A stretch of DNA of 64,000 bases, taken from the NCBI GenBank assembly GCA_963920765.1, contig OY987251.1, positions 8,621,219 through 8,685,218 of the forward strand. Reading direction: 5' to 3'. The DNA comes from Ulota crispa (lineage: Eukaryota; Streptophyta; Bryopsida; Orthotrichales; Orthotrichaceae). Shown piece after piece: positions 21,704-33,984 of this stretch (position 1 is the stretch's first letter; the number at the start of each line of letters is the position of its first letter). The notes under the pieces were generated by a model that saw only the letters and a list, made by a program, of their open reading frames with translations, was not told the origin of the DNA and searched no databases. Position numbers and translations under genes: made by a program.

Positions 21704-24700
21704 GTTCAAGTTATTGTCCAAGTCCAGATAATACACCAAGAACAGCAGTTGAAAAAAAAGGCGAATATCAAAAACAAAAATCACAGCAAGTTGAACAAGT
21801 CGTTCAAGCTATAAAAGCTCAAGATAGTAAAGAAAATGGCAAGAAAAAGAAGGGAAAATTAACGTCATGTGTATTAGGCCACCAAACTAAAGATTTGAGG
21901 GATGAATATACGTTGGGGAAGAAATTGGGTGCTGGAAATTTTGGCATCACATACTATTGTGTGGAAAAGGCCACTGGTGTTGAATATGCTTGCAAAACTA
22001 TTTCCAAAAAGAAACTTTTATCAGAAGCTGATGTGAGCGATGTTCGAAAAGAACTTCAAATCATGCATCATTTATCAGGTAAAATAAGATTTGGTGAAAT
22101 GTTTGGTGATCTACATTGCAAGTTGTATTTATAAACAAGGAATTCCTAAAGTGACATCCCTGTATTGTTAAAACCACATCCCAAGGTCTGCCGTGAGCAT
22201 GCAAACTAAGAATTTGGTGCTAATTTTTTCGATTTGGACTTTAAAGAGTTGCCTCATCTCCATCATTCTAGGATTGTATCCCAAAAAATTTAGAGTGATT
22301 TCAATTTGCTATTGAAAATACAGGATTTTGGAATTACATAAAGCAATAATATATTTAAAAAAAACAATAGTTGTATAATAAAGGTTTAGTAAAAACGTGT
22401 GCTTATTCTTCTTTGTTTCAAGGAGGTGGTAATGTCATGATTAAAGGAATGATGAACCACTTGAAGTGAGAACATTAGCATTAAATTCTCAATTTACATG
22501 CTCACAACAAGCCTTGGGGCGTGGAGTTAACAATATGTGAGGGTTGCTGCAACAATTCCTTGTAAATAAGGAAAATTAATAAGAGAAAGTTTGATGGGTA
22601 CCTCATAACTTTGCACTATTTATACAAATGCCCTTAGTTGTCCAAATATAGCACAAATACCCTTGACATACTTTTATAATTGCAAGAAACACCCTTCTCT
22701 ATGGTTATCAAATGTGCATGTTACCTAACCCCTAAAGGATGAACATTGTTGTATTGTATACAATCTCTTGCATTATATACAAATGGGGTATTTGGGTAGC
22801 ACATGAATCTCACTGGAGCTACAAATTTTAAGCCAAGTCACAAACATACTACCTATGAACTAGAATTTTTTGGGGAATTTTTGGCATTGGTCATAAAGTC
22901 ACTTCTTCAAGTTCTAAATGGTCCTTGTATGAATACAACCAACACCTTTGGTAGGCAACATCCTTTAGGGGTCATAACACAGATCTTGCCCAAAAGTAGG
23001 TGACATGCACCTTTGATAAATGTAAAGAAGGATATTTTTGCAATTATAAAAAGAAAATTACTACTACAACACCTAAAATTGTTAACAAGACACTCCTTGT
23101 GAGCACAAATTATGATAATTTAGTGCTATTTTTTATTTATTCAAGTGGTCCATCATTCAGTCAATCACGGCATTACCACTTCCTTGAAAGAAAACATGAC
23201 AAATACAAACTTTTGTTGAAATATTATTGCACCAATATGATTTTTTGATGTATTTTTTCTATAAGTAACTCAAAGTCCTATATATTTAGTTTCAAATTTA
23301 AACACACCTAATTTTTTAGTATAATTTTAGAATAATAAAGGTAAAACAAAACTTTCATGCTTGCAGGGGTGTCCCGTTAGCAATTTAGGGTGCGAACTCC
23401 CTGATTACTGAGAATACTATGAATTTGAATAAGGGAATTGATATGCGTACCACACCTTCTTGACAATCCTACCACACCCCAGGGTAAATTTTAGATTTCT
23501 ACCATCACAAATCTGAATTTGAGAATTTGGAATTTAGATTTAGACTTAGAGACCGTGATTTTGTCTAGAATCACAAAAAAAGTTGTAATTGAACAATACC
23601 CAATAAAAAAACTTATCTTTTAAATAAACAAAAGTAAAAGTTATATTTTTCCCCCAAGCTAAGCTTTTTCCATTGGGTGTTGTTCAACTACAACATTTTT
23701 TATGATTCTAGACAAAATCCAGGTCTCTAAGTCCAAATCTGAATTCCAGATTCTCAAATTCAACTTTTTGATGGTAGAAATGTAAAATTTACCCCGGGGT
23801 GTGGTGGGATTGTCAAGAAGGTGTGGTACGCATATCAATTCCCTTTGAATAATCTTTGTTTTTCATTGTCATCTTCTAGGCCATCCAAACATTGTGGCAA
23901 TCAAAGCAGCACACGAGGACGCAACCTCGGTGCACTTCGTAATGGAACTTTGTGCAGGTGGAGAACTGTTCACACGCATCACAGACAAGGGGCATTACAG
24001 TGAAGCAGCGGCATCTGCAACGACACGCACTATCGTGAGCGTGATAGAAACATGTCACAGCTTGGGAGTCATGCACCGTGACTTAAAACCCGAGAATTTC
24101 TTATTTTTAAATAAAAGAGAAGACTCCCCCTTGAAAGCCACGGATTTCGGACTGTCAACGTTCTTCAAACCGGGGGAGTTGTACAAAGAAGTGGTGGGGA
24201 GTGCGTTTTATGTTGCTCCTGAGGTTTTGAGAAGGAAATATGGGCCTGAATCGGATGTGTGGAGCGCTGGGGTGATTGTTTATATCTTGTTGTCTGGGCT
24301 TCCTCCCTTTTGGGCTGATACTGAGGATGGCATATTTGCCGAGGTCTTGAAGGCCAAGTTGGATTTCACATCTGATCCTTGGCCTAAGATATCCAAAGAG
24401 GCCAAAGATCTTATACAGAGAATGTTGAATCCTGTTGTCAAACAACGACTCACGCCTCGCCAGGTTCAAAATCTTCTTAACCCTTAAATTACCATAGGGC
24501 ATGGTATATATGTTGTTGTATAATTGGCATTTGTTATCCACAAGGAAATTTTAATTTTGGGATTTTGAATAGCGCACTAGATCTGCATTGATCTATATTT
24601 TAACTTCTATGTTGATCTCAAATGTGGTAGTGGTGTGAATCTACTCCAAATATAAGAAAAATACATTGTATTGTATTGGTCATAGCGGTATGCTTAGTCA

Positions 24701-25885
24701 TTTAAGGGTCAATCTAATGTATATTGCAGTTTGGAAGATTCTTGTCCAACAGTTTGTTTCTCCTATAGTGCAAGAAAAATTAAATTTTGCAAATTTTTGG
24801 CCAGAGATGTCTAAGAGTGGTCAACTTTGAATGTCAATAACTTTTTTTTTGGCAAACAATAACTCCAATTTGTTTTCATAATTTTTTTATCCTATGATTT
24901 TCCTTGCTTATAGTTATAGAGAGTTTCAGTTCTTTTAGAAGGGGTGTTGTGAACAACTCATATGCTTGTTTGGCCTTTGTTGCTTTAAGTTGTCTTGCAC
25001 CATAGTACTCTCTCAACAAGTTGAAACTCTTTGTAACTATAAGCAAGAAGATTCTAGGATTAAAGTTACAAAAAATAAATTGAAGTTATGGTGTGCCAAA
25101 AAAAAATTTTGACATTCAAAATTGACCACTATTTGACATTTTTGACCAAATATTTTGTTGGTTTATATTGTCTTGCACCGTATAATAAAATCACTAACTA
25201 GTAAGTTACTAAATTAATTCCTTGTATGTGATTAAAACGTGCTCAGGTACTGTTTCATCCATGGGTACGAGAAAAAGGAGTGGCTTCAGACAAGCCTATT
25301 GATTCTTCTGTACAAAACCGGCTCAAACGGTTTGCAGCCATGAACAAGATGAAGAAACTAGCGGTGCGTGTAATTGCACAATCTATGTCTGAAGAAGAAA
25401 TAGCTGGGCTACACAACATATTCAAAATCATGGATGAGGATGGAAGTGGCACTATTACATTTGAAGAGCTCAAAGTGGGTCTTCAAAAAGTTGGTTCTAA
25501 TTTGAAAGAATCGGATGTGCAAGACTTGATGAATGCTGCTGACGTGGATAAAAATGGTACCATCGATTATGGAGAGTTTTTAGCTGCTACAATCAACATG
25601 AACAAAGTGGAACGAGAAGAGAATATGCTGGCTGCATTTCGGTATCTGGATAAAGATAACAGTGGTTATATTACAAGTGAAGAGTTACAGAATGCTTGTA
25701 CAGAGTTTAATATGGGGTACATGAGTATGGATGATTTGATGAGGGATGTAGATTTAGATCGTGATGGACGGATTGATTATCAAGAGTTTGTTATTATGAT
25801 GCGGAAGGGGACTGGGGCACAACCGTCTGCTAAAGGAACTAGATTGGAACCGAGTTTTGGCTTCTCGGATGCTTTCAAGGTTTGA
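21704..25885 (+). CDS. CPK: Calcium-dependent protein kinase (CDPK/CPK); initiator not found
   Basis: Three coding exons: 21704-22078, 23880-24463 and 25247-25885, joining in frame. Exon 1 holds a Lys/Gln-rich variable domain and the start of the kinase (GAGNFG loop, VEYACK lysine). Exon 2 has [25 protein letters not shown] and SDVWSAG. Exon 3 has HPW, the autoinhibitory junction ([15 protein letters not shown]) and four EF-hands ([48 protein letters not shown]), all with complete ligand positions. It couples cytosolic Ca2+ to Ser/Thr phosphorylation. The start is odd: exon 1 reads TGA-ATA-GGT-TCA-AGT-TAT-TGT, that is ATA followed by GSSYC. With ATG in place of ATA this would be MGSSYC, a typical N-myristoylation/palmitoylation start. 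Either an upstream exon supplies ATGG at the acceptor AATAG, or the start codon has been lost. Intron 1 (22079-23879) contains several transposons. Confidence 0.88.
22173..22526. mobile_element. TTAA-flanked MITE, family K, copy 2, in CDPK intron 1
   Basis: 354-bp inverted homologue of 6650-6995, between TTAA 22169-22172 and 22527-22530. Ends are AACCACATCCC and (inverted) CTCCACGCCCC. The flanks TATTG and CAATA would close to the palindrome TATTGTTAACAATA if the element were removed with one TTAA. Confidence 0.7.
22729..22971. mobile_element. MITE with CCCCTAAAGGATG ends, in CDPK intron 1
   Basis: 243 bp with perfect 13-bp inverted ends CCCCTAAAGGATG and CATCCTTTAGGGG. Flanking bases are CTAA and TCAT, decayed relative to TTAA. 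Confidence 0.7.
23086..23250. mobile_element. Family K left-end fragment, in CDPK intron 1
   Basis: Begins after TTAA 23082-23085 and matches the left half of 6650-6995 (GATAATTTAGTGCT, AAGTGGTCCATCATTC, GGCATTACCAC). The right end is missing. Confidence 0.55.
23432..23844. mobile_element. 413-bp foldback MITE, in CDPK intron 1
   Basis: Two arms of roughly 175-190 bp are inverted copies (left start AGGGAATTGATATGCGTACC, right end its complement) around a spacer of about 60 bp. Both sides carry the direct repeat TTGAATA (23425-23431 and 23845-23851), a probable target duplication. The element ends 35 bases before the acceptor of exon 2. Confidence 0.85.
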
Positions 25886-25998
25886 CATCTCAAAATGCAG
25901 AAATCTCAAAATGCAGAATCTCAAAATGCAGAAATCTCAAAATGCAGAAATCTCAAAATGCAGAATCTCAAAATGCAGAAATCTCAAAATGCAAAAAT
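25886..25998. repeat. 15/16-bp tandem repeat directly after the CDPK stop codon
   Basis: Seven copies of ATCTCAAAATGCAG with alternating 1-2 A spacers start at the base after TGA (25883-25885), so they lie in the 3' UTR. A second short tandem (TCAATTTGGATGTG-like) follows at 26029-26095. Confidence 0.9.
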
Positions 25999-27739
25999 GA
26001 ATTATTATAAAACGCTACAAGGGAAAGTTGTCAATTTGGTCATTTTTGTCAATTTGGATGTGTCAATTTGGATGTGTCAATTTGGACGTGTCAATTCAGA
26101 CAATGTTTCCTTGTAGTGAAATAAACTTGAGTATGTCTTGCCAAGCTTTGCTTTAGGCCGTCTCTCTCTTAGTTTTTTGTGGCTTCTCACTCTCTTGTTT
26201 CATGTCTACTCCTCTCCCTCTTCCCCCATTTTTCAATTTCAAATATTGAGTAATGGACAAGCACCCAATGCTTGAGAGCATATGCACCCTTACATGCAAT
26301 ATTTAACTTGCCAAGTGTTTACATCTACTTTCCAAGAATCTTCAATTCTTGTCTTCCACCTTTATTCTTTGAACATGCTTTACAAATAGTCAATTGACCA
26401 ATCATCAAGTGGAGTATAGGATAAAATTCACCAAACATGAAATGAATAGTAATTTCAAGGGCCATTGCTTATCACTCTTAGTTTGAGTGTCAAGAGAACA
26501 TTTTGAGGGGCCATGAACACTTATCATCCAAGTATTGTGTGTGTCGAACCCTTTATGTGTAACGGTGTAGATGCTCTGATACCCAATGCTTTATAATAGA
26601 GAAATTCAAACTTATGAAGTTAATAGAGAACTCTGAATATTGCATGACAAACAAACAACCTTTGCTTTATAGTACAAATGATAAATATTGATTGACTGTG
26701 AATACTTTTTAAATGGGTTTAAGAAGTGATTTTGCAAAACCAAATTATTTATCAGATTTTGTATGTTAACATAATTCAAAAAACAAGTAATTATGAAATT
26801 TCAGATGTTTCTATTCAACTAATACAAAAATACTAATATATATATTAGAATCATTAATGTACTAAATTTTTAAATATAAATGTTGTAACATGTCCCATGA
26901 CTTGCTTTATGAATATTTTTTAGCTCAATGATCCACTACCACCCAAAGTGCCCAAACCAAGTAACCCACAAAAGTAATTATTAAAGTATGTTCACAATTT
27001 TGAGCTTGTATCATCAATTCCAAGAACTTGATTTACTACAAAAGGCTTTTAAAGGTCGGGATTTGTAGCTATGTTATTGAATAATGTGGTGCTTTTATAC
27101 AGTTGCAGTAGTGCCAGAAAAAATCAATTTTAATTAATTAATTATAAACTAACTCAACTTTCAAATTTTCATGATTGAGTAATTAATAATTCTATGCTTT
27201 ATATTTTGCAGTGGTAGGTTGAAGTCATGTGAAATTATTTTAGTAGGTATTCTTCTCTTCATTGGCTTCTTCATGACAGAATGATGACCACCATCAAACA
27301 TAATTGTGATCACAAAGCAAACAAATGAAGAAGCCGAATAATTGTTTTCATAGAAAGATTTTGTAAAGCAAGTGTTTCTTTAGAATATAAATATGAATAC
27401 TACAAACTTAATATGATCAGTTCTTTGTCAAAAGGCTACCTTGTATTTATGTTCACTTCTTGTGAAATTAAAATTGTTAATTGTTGCAATGTGGCATGTT
27501 AGGTAGCAAACAAAGTGTTTTGTATAGTTAAATAAAGATTTCAAAGCTGATTTTAATCTTCATTGATAAATAATGATGTATTTAGTATCAAAGTTCATAT
27601 TAAAAAATCCATATTTTCAATGTATGATATACTTTCTCATGATTTTCTTATTATAATTAACATTGAAAAGAGTAATCTTTCACTCAAATAGTGTGAGAAA
27701 AACATTTGAAAATTGATGCCACATCAAAGGAAAAATGCA
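25999..27739. other. Intergenic AT-rich DNA
   Basis: No gene recognised. A polymer-like TCAATTTGGATG tandem lies at 26029-26095. Confidence 0.45.
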
Positions 27740-28158
27740 AGGAAAATTGAGCTCAAGAGAAGGCCCCTATGGGAAGTGGTTGGAGGGGTTAAAAGCATTT
27801 ACATGCAGTATCCTTTTCCAAATAAAAGGAGACTAATCCCCTATACCCGCTTACAAGTACTTCATGAAAATAATTTTTTCTACAATATCATATGCTTTTT
27901 GTTTGATGAATGTCCTTGTTTGATTGGGAATTCTAGTCCTAATTTATTTTTGTGTCCCATTAAAGGTCCTTGCATTTGTCATTGTCATGTTATAGTATTG
28001 TTTTCCATCATCAATCCTTTTGTTCAATACCATGGTACATTTGAGTACTTCACACAAGGTAAAGACCCTTGTGTAGGTACCTTACCTATGCTTCTCCTAC
28101 CTCAATATATAGGGTGGTTTGTCAAGGTATAGGGGCCTTCTCTTGAGCTCATTTTTCC
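27740..28158. mobile_element. MITE with ~30-bp inverted ends
   Basis: The left end AGGAAAATTGAGCTCAAGAG, continuing AAGGCCCCTAT, is matched by the inverted right end AGGAAAAATGAGCTCAAGAG, continuing AAGGCCCCTAT. About 420 bp. No clear target duplication is visible. The 139-codon frame across it looks accidental. Confidence 0.7.
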
Positions 28159-28159
28159 T

Positions 28160-29731
28160 CTAATGAAATTTATTATTATATCAACAAACAGATAATTTTA
28201 CTGCCTTTAAACACCACATTCTAGGAATCTAAATTTTGTGTAACACTATATTTTTTATTTCTTGTATAGTGGGGTAAAAAAATTGTTGCATTAAACTCAA
28301 ACTTGTTGGTGGTAGATTTCACTTCAAAACCATCAATTCTAATGGCTTTCAAAGAAAGAGGCATTTAGATTCATTGTTGAGATTTTTTTTTGGTATATAT
28401 AATTTGTTAAGGAATAACATTTTAACAACAAATCTAATTGTAAATTCCCATTCAGTAGGTTTTTGTATGGAGTTGTCAAAATTCAAATTTAAGAGTGGAG
28501 TTTCCAAATTCTATTTAGACGATAACACATAGAATAAGCGAAAAAGAACTAAAACCTTATTTTAAAAAAGTTAAACCAAATAGTTTTTGTGGAAAAATGA
28601 AGTGTTTCAACTTCCACAAGTATATTCAAACCATATAATTTAACTTAGACTACAACAAACTTTATAAAAATGTGAAAAAAATATGCAATTTTTTAAAGAT
28701 TTTGTAGAAGAACCAATTTTTGAATATTTTCTAAAAGATTATTAAAACTCCATCAAGAGAGAGATTTCATTATATTAGGGCAAAAGTAAATAGTAAACTT
28801 ATTTTGATATTTATTGAAAGGATTAGCCTTATAGGTGTTTCATGAACTAAATCTTGTTGAAAATTTAAATTAACATTATTTTTTTCACACTACACAACTC
28901 AACAAACAATAAAATCAAATGAAATTTCAACATAAGTTGTTAGTGAATTTTAATAAATCACACCATAATGTTGATTTTTGTCAACAATATTACAAGTATT
29001 GTAGCACATTTTTGTAATATGTAATTAAAGAACAACTACAGTCTTATGTTTGCATTTTGTAAATGAGTGATAATACAATTTATCTCTTTTGGCATAGAAA
29101 TGTTGTGACATATTTGCACCACGTTGTTTGCAATGTTTTTGAGTTTTCAAATTTTTAGGACTAAACCATTATCTAAATCTAAATTGATACAATATGAAAA
29201 CACGAAAATAAGAAATATGGTACATCAAACACTTCCAAACAAGACTATGATGACAACAAAACGCTTTTGTCTTCAGTCTCATGTCAGTTTTTATGTGCCA
29301 TATAGGATGCCCAAAACATTTCCAACTACAAACAATAATCACACTACTTTTTTTTTATCATTCCTGTATCAACTTACAATAACTTAATACATAACAACGC
29401 TTCTCTACATTATATTTCTTCACATTCTCCTTTTATTTTTTCTCTAACTTGCCAGTATAGATATGTCAAAGAAAGAATTGTGCTAAAAAAATGATTGTTC
29501 AAATGTGTAAAGAAAACTTTGTTCCAATATTTCACAAATAAATAAAGAGCTAAGCTACAAAAGGATATGTCATTGCAACAACGATTTGTGTATGAGTAAG
29601 ATACATACTCAAACTTCTTTAGTTAGCTTCTTCCAATGCAAAAGTCCGCTTTCCTATGGTGCAAAGCTCACGTATGAAAAGGTTAGTGCATCTTCACCCT
29701 TGCCCCCACATTGAGAAGTATCGGGTCCTCG
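28160..29731. other. Intergenic AT-rich DNA
   Basis: No gene or clear element found. Confidence 0.45.
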
Positions 29732-29739
29732 CTTGTAAT

Positions 29740-30158
29740 TTAGATTTTTTTTTTGGTTTTCCAACCAATGCTTATGTGGCATTCTTTGAAAATGGTTTGT
29801 AGCTTGCAGGTTCCACCCTACTTTTGGTTGGAGTTGAAGGTGGCCCTTATGCATGGATATTTGCAGCATCATGGGATTTTTTTTGTAAGCAAAAAACATT
29901 CATTGACATTTTTTTGAAAATATCCAAATAACCATTGGCATTACTTAATTATTGCATGGAATTGGATTAGGCAATACCTCAAATAATCATAAAGTGATGG
30001 CATCAATTTTCAATTTGACAAGAATTTTATGCACTGCAATTTTCATTATTGCAATCTGGCATTTTTTGAAAAAAAATCCCCCTTTTTTTCTATAGGCTTG
30101 AAGCTCACCTTTTTATTTTGAGGCGATTGGCCTTAAATTGCCCAAAAATAAAACACTG
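29740..30158. mobile_element. hAT-type MITE, copy 1
   Basis: 419 bp flanked by a perfect 8-bp direct repeat CTTGTAAT (29732-29739 and 30159-30166). The right end reads AAAACACTG, the hAT-like terminus; the left end has decayed. The interior (GGTTTTCCAACCAATGCTT, TTGGTTGGAGTTGAAGGTGG, TTGAAAATATCCAAATAACC) matches 55312-55753. Confidence 0.85.
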
Positions 30159-30166
30159 CTTGTAAT

Positions 30167-31989
30167 GCATCATAATAGGGTCCAAAGTAGAATTGCCAAA
30201 GAAAAAAGTCTGGCTGACCTCCCCAAACTCCCCCTCTAAGACATCAAGTTCCAATGTCTTTTGGAAATGTGACACCTTAGGGAGGTCACTAGCTTATGTT
30301 TAAGGAACGGCATGAGATAAACAATATCGTACCTTATTAGCAGCTTCGGCAAAAATTAATTCTTGAAATATTTGCCTAATTTTTTTAATAATTATGGACA
30401 TTCATTGCCTAAAATTTGGAAATTGATTTTTAAATAGTGCTGATACAAAAAGGTGCTAAAATAAGAATAAAAACACTACCAAATAAGTTTTGTAATTACA
30501 TTGACTTACTCATAGATCTCAAAATTGCAAAATCAAGCAACATACATGCTTCCAACTCATTTTTGTCAACTTCTCTAAATGTTAATTGTAGAATTATTTC
30601 CTAGATAATTTTTATTTTACTGAAACATAACTTCACATTAAAAGAATAACTTTCATACAAAAACACAAGCAAAAGTTAGTTCATAAATGCAATAAGCATT
30701 AAGGCAACATGAGAAATTAGCAACTACCATTTTTTTCATGAATGCCATCATATTAATGAATACTAAAATGAAGATTATCTCAAATTGTTAACCATATCAA
30801 TTAGATACAACAACTAACTACCTCATTTATAGTATTTGACTCCAATGAATGCATATATATATATATATATATATATTGAAAGTGGCTAATTTTTTTAAAC
30901 TTTTATTTGAATTGCCTAATCATGTTTTTGCACTTTAATTAATTATTTGGCACTTGCCTGCCAAACCTATTAGTAAGGTATGGTAGGGTCTATTTAATTC
31001 AAAGGATAAAAAATATATAATAGGTAGAGCTAATATAAGTTTCATGAAATACTATATATCTTAGTATATATAAATTAGGGTATGTAAGAACATTAAGTAG
31101 TAGGATTTTTTTATTAATATGTTAGCCTTGACAAATAGGGGTTGTAAAAAATTTAGTGTTGTTTGTTGCTCTCTATGTTAAATTATTTTAAATACATGCC
31201 ATAAAATTGAGAAATACTAAAAGCTCATTAATAAATATTTCCACTTGGACAATAGCCCTTAATTCATGCGTTTGTTAGTGATTTCATGGTGAATACCATG
31301 TGTGTATATGTAATAGAAAGTAAGATTATTTTTTTGATGAATAATGGAGATAAGATAAAATTGGACAAAAAAAATTTATACATAAAATAGCCCCATTTAG
31401 AAACCAAATGAAGGAATTTATAAAAAAAACATAGGGTACTAGAAATATGACCCGCATAGCTTTTTTATGTAAAATATGGTCACTTTAAAGACCATATTTT
31501 AGATAAATAGCCCTACATCAAATACCCTCTTAACTCATGTGTATAATTACCATAAAATTAGAAGGTGTGATCTCCCCAAGTTTGGCACACTTGATTTCAG
31601 GTTTTGTTTTTGTAAGACAAGCTTCTACACCTTTTTGAGAGCAAAGACAACAAGAAACCACACCAAGCATAGAGTGTCCTTGTGGAAAGAGCAGAGCAAA
31701 TTTGAGGTCAAGGTCCTCGCGGAAGCTTGTTTGTGACAATGACGATTTGAGAAGCGAGAAACTTGATAATTGTGGAAGAACATGAGTCACTCGCATGCTG
31801 CACAAGGATTTCAAATATACGTTAGCGTTTGTATTTCACAAGGAAGGCTAGCTCTCGAGCCTAGAGCCCCTCCTTGCAATCAAAATACCGCACTCCAAAC
31901 TCTGCTTCGGAAGTTCCGTGTGGGGAGGAAGGTTGGAGATGCTCTTAATCAAGCTTTTGTTGTATTAGGATTTAGATTTTATATTCCAA
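30167..31989. other. Intergenic DNA, no confident gene
   Basis: Contains a short TA microsatellite (about 30849-30876). Bases 31570-31960 are less AT-rich and carry overlapping short open frames on both strands (for example 31530-31814 minus) that could be a decayed gene fragment; I see no recognisable domain. Confidence 0.4.
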
Positions 31990-32360
31990 TTAGGTAACCG
32001 TACCCATACTTGAGCGGTCCCCAATGCCGCACTCTACATTTAGGGTGTTCTCCACACACTCTTGAACCCAAAGTGGAGCATTGCACAAGCAAATCTTACC
32101 ACATGTTAGCTTAGGAGCTAGTTTGGGAGGGTCGGGATTGGGATTGTCAAGTATATGTATAGGAACACATCCAAGCACCTTCAAGGATAATCTAGAGTTG
32201 CTAATAGGGACCCTATGAGCTGCAACTTTGGCCTTTAATATAAAATAATCTACAATACATTTTTTCACAAAAATTATGCTCCATGATAGCTTGTTGAAAG
32301 GCCAACCCTACAAAATTTTCCCTGAATTTTTCAAGACCTTGAAGTACCCTAAACCCTTAA

Positions 32361-32599
32361 CGCTTGAGCGCCCAGGCCATATTCACTCAAATCCATACCT
32401 TTGTGTACTTAGTCCAATAAAAGTATTACCTAAGTAGAGTCAAATAGCTTGATTTTTTTTAGTGGTAGTAGATACATGCTTAGAGGTACATGAAAAAGTA
32501 CAAGTCCTTTGACTTTACCATTAAAAAGAGTATAAGAGTCAAACGTGGACATTTTTCAAAACCAAGAGGCCATATTTTGGCCCCGTGGGTGCTCAAGGG
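32361..32599. mobile_element. TTAA-flanked MITE, family E, copy 2
   Basis: 239 bp between TTAA 32357-32360 and 32600-32603. It shares its interior with 13085-13324 (ATTCACTCAAATCCA, CAAAACCAAGAGGCCATATT). Ends: CGCTTGAGCGCCCAGG and (inverted) CCCTTGAGCACCCACG. Confidence 0.8.
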
Positions 32600-32603
32600 T
32601 TAA

Positions 32604-33575
32604 TCCCTCATTGCCTAAGGTCTAAAGAGGGTTTAGGGCATCCTTGTTTTCTAAATGTTGTAAGTTTCAATATCAGTGGAGTATGAAAATCTCAACCATA
32701 CAATATTGAAGTGTGCATGTTGCAGATGATGTGGATCAAATTTGGGATCATTCGACCACATGTATTGGAAGATTGTAGTGTTTTAGTGATGAAAAAAGAT
32801 GCTAAAAATTTCCTAAAAATACATTTGGAGGTGAAATTTCATTTCTAGACCTACTCAAATGAAAAAATATTGAAATGTAGAGTGATTCAAACCAGTATAC
32901 AAACACATTGGTGAAAGAAAACTTCAATCATTATACTCATTTTGTTTGCAAAATTGTTTTGAAATGTCCAAAAACAGTGAAAAAAATAACAAAATATCAC
33001 ATCTATGTCTAAACCTCCCTCTACTAAAATGCTTCTCATTCACTCATAACTTTTTGGATTGATATGGAATTTTCACCACAATAACTAGACTAGTATGCAC
33101 AACTTTTTCAAAAACATATATTGAAAAAAAAGTTTCTATGAAGAAGTTACAAGCCACCAAAGTTCACAATAACGCAAAAATGTGTGGATTTTGAACTTTG
33201 AGTTGCACCCAAACATTCAAGTAAACTTGGATTGACATGAAAATTTCACCACAATTACTAGACTTTAAGGGGAACAAAACGTAACAAATTTTGTTGAAAA
33301 CAAACATTTGATGAAAAAGATACAAGCCCCAAAAGTTGCAGCCATCACAATGCAATGTGGTGAACTCAATTTGACCTTGTGAATTTTGAATGGCTTTCAC
33401 AAACTCAATATGTATTAGATTGATTTGAAAATTTTATCATAGAAACTAAACTAGAATATGCAATTTTTCCAACAACTTTTACTAAGTTTGGACAATAAAT
33501 GCAAACGTTACAGCACTTCAAGTTGTAGTGATGGATTGCTAGAGGACAAAAATTATCCCCTTAGGCAATGAGGGG
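32604..33575. mobile_element. TTAA-flanked element, family D, 972 bp
   Basis: Between TTAA 32600-32603 and 33576-33579, both shared with neighbours. Ends TCCCTCATTGCCTAAGG and (inverted) CCCCTCATTGCCTAAGG. Three internal units spaced about 175-190 bp apart start near 33056, 33231 and 33418 (GATTGAYATGRAAATTTYACCA-like). Non-coding. Confidence 0.8.
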
Positions 33576-33579
33576 TTAA

Positions 33580-33984
33580 CCCCTAAAGGCCCATTGTCCC
33601 TTCGAGGGACAAATGGAATTTTGGGCATGTACCTATGTCTAAACTACTTTGCGTGATTTTCTGAAACTTTTATTGAAGGTGAGGAATTCAAATATCTATG
33701 TGGCAATATAAAAAAAATCTTCATTCCAACATTTATTAAAGAAGCTAAAAATGAATAATTGAAAAATGGGAGATTTTGGGCAGCCCAAAATCCCCCATTT
33801 TTCAATTATTCATTTTTAGCTTCTTTAATAAATGTTGGAATGAAGATTTTTTTTATATTGCCACATAGATATTTGAATTCCTCACCTTCAATAAAAGTTT
33901 CAGAAAATCACGCAAAATAGTTTAGACATAGGTACATGCCCAAAATTCCATTTGTCCCCCAAAAGGGCCCTTGGCTTTTAGGGG
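33580..33984. mobile_element. 405-bp near-perfect palindrome, TTAA-flanked (family B derivative)
   Basis: Between TTAA 33576-33579 and 33985-33988. Every position pairs about the single central base 33782 (two arms of 202 bp, few mismatches), with no loop. Each arm is the CCCCTAAAGG end of a family B element (GGGCATGTACCTATG, CATTTATTAAAGAAG). Confidence 0.85.

Noticed and set aside
21452-21784. 110-codon minus-strand frame
   Set aside because: Low-complexity Phe/Leu/Ile-rich reading of AT-rich DNA overlapping CDPK exon 1 on the other strand.
27713-28132. 139-codon open frame
   Set aside because: It overlaps the MITE at 27740-28158 almost completely and shows no domain.
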